Of a stretch of 5,377 bases of DNA, positions 5,179 through 5,377 are shown one piece after another (the first letter of the stretch is position 1; the number at the start of each line of letters is the position of its first letter). The notes beneath the pieces were generated by a model. It was not told the DNA's origin, did no database searches, and worked only from the letters and a program-made list of their open reading frames with translations. The DNA is from JBLHKE01 sp047619485 (GTDB lineage: Bacteria; Verrucomicrobiota; Verrucomicrobiia; Verrucomicrobiales; DEV007): the NCBI GenBank assembly GCA_047619485.1, contig JBLHKE010000564.1, forward strand, positions 1 through 5,377. The letters run 5' to 3'. The translations under genes were made by a program, and so were the position numbers.

Positions 5179-5377
5179 ATGAAAATTCTGCTATCCACTT
5201 GCACCTACCAGGACACCCCCGGCGAACACCATGATCTGTTGAATGGAACTGGATGGGAAGTCGTCTGCGAGCGCGGGCCGTTGACCGAGGAGAGGATGCT
5301 CGAACTGGCAGGTGAATTCGATGCTTTTATTTGTGGCGATGACCTCATCTCGCGTGCGGTCATCGAGAAGTCGCTAC
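5155..5377 (+). CDS. D-2-hydroxyacid dehydrogenase, phosphoglycerate dehydrogenase-like, N-terminus (partial)
   Basis: An open frame continues off the right edge with 74 codons visible. From the second Met it reads MKILLSTCTYQD, then WEVVCERGPLTEERMLELAGEFDAFICGDDLISRAVIEKSL. This is the start of the substrate-binding half of the D-2-hydroxyacid dehydrogenase fold: a first beta strand (KILLST), a helix, a strand with an aromatic (WEVV), then the strand DAFICGDD, matching the DA-IVG--- segment where subunits of this family bind substrate, followed by the helix that usually leads to LKVISKYGIG. The NAD-binding domain and catalytic Arg/Glu/His lie outside the window. Family members oxidise 3-phosphoglycerate in serine synthesis or reduce other 2-keto acids; the substrate cannot be read here. 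Two starts are possible, 5155 (adds MGRKRSPV) and 5179; I favour 5179 because it begins in the usual place for the family and leaves 51 bp for a divergent promoter. Confidence 0.75.
   Translation, partial: MGRKRSPVMKILLSTCTYQDTPGEHHDLLNGTGWEVVCERGPLTEERMLELAGEFDAFICGDDLISRAVIEKSL

Overview
This 5.4 kb window of moderately GC-rich bacterial DNA holds six protein-coding genes, two of them cut by the window edges. The protein styles of the nucleoside diphosphate kinase and of the small helix-turn-helix protein, and the absence of a Shine-Dalgarno motif before every start I examined, fit a member of the Verrucomicrobiota (perhaps Opitutae). This is an inference from remembered family resemblance, not a database result.

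Layout from left to right. (1) The 3' end of an OmpR/PhoB-type response regulator gene on the + strand (its winged-helix DNA-binding domain). (2) A 197 bp convergent gap with a three-unit GATT repeat and a strong 13 bp inverted repeat. (3) A large gene on the - strand for a 924-residue UPF1-like superfamily 1 helicase that ends in a Vsr/DUF559-like endonuclease-fold domain with an altered active-site motif. (4) A 66 bp AT-rich divergent region. (5) A + strand gene for a 280-residue lipoprotein that looks distantly lysozyme-like. (6) A 169 bp gap ending in two overlapping small hairpins just before ndk. (7) ndk, nucleoside diphosphate kinase, complete and with all expected active-site residues. 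(8) A convergent - strand gene for a 91-residue basic helix-turn-helix protein. (9) A short divergent control region with an 8 bp perfect palindrome. (10) The 5' end of a D-2-hydroxyacid (phosphoglycerate-type) dehydrogenase gene on the + strand.

The genes do not form one obvious operon: orientations alternate, and the only co-directional neighbours (lipoprotein and ndk) are 169 bp apart. The region reads mainly as chromosomal housekeeping DNA into which one accessory-looking gene, the helicase-nuclease fusion, is set. That gene and the lysozyme-like lipoprotein are the least ordinary items. I see no CRISPR array, tRNA, rRNA, insertion sequence or phage gene. I do not find a clearly new multi-gene system; the best candidate for something under-described is the single-gene helicase-nuclease fusion, whose defence role would be a hypothesis only.
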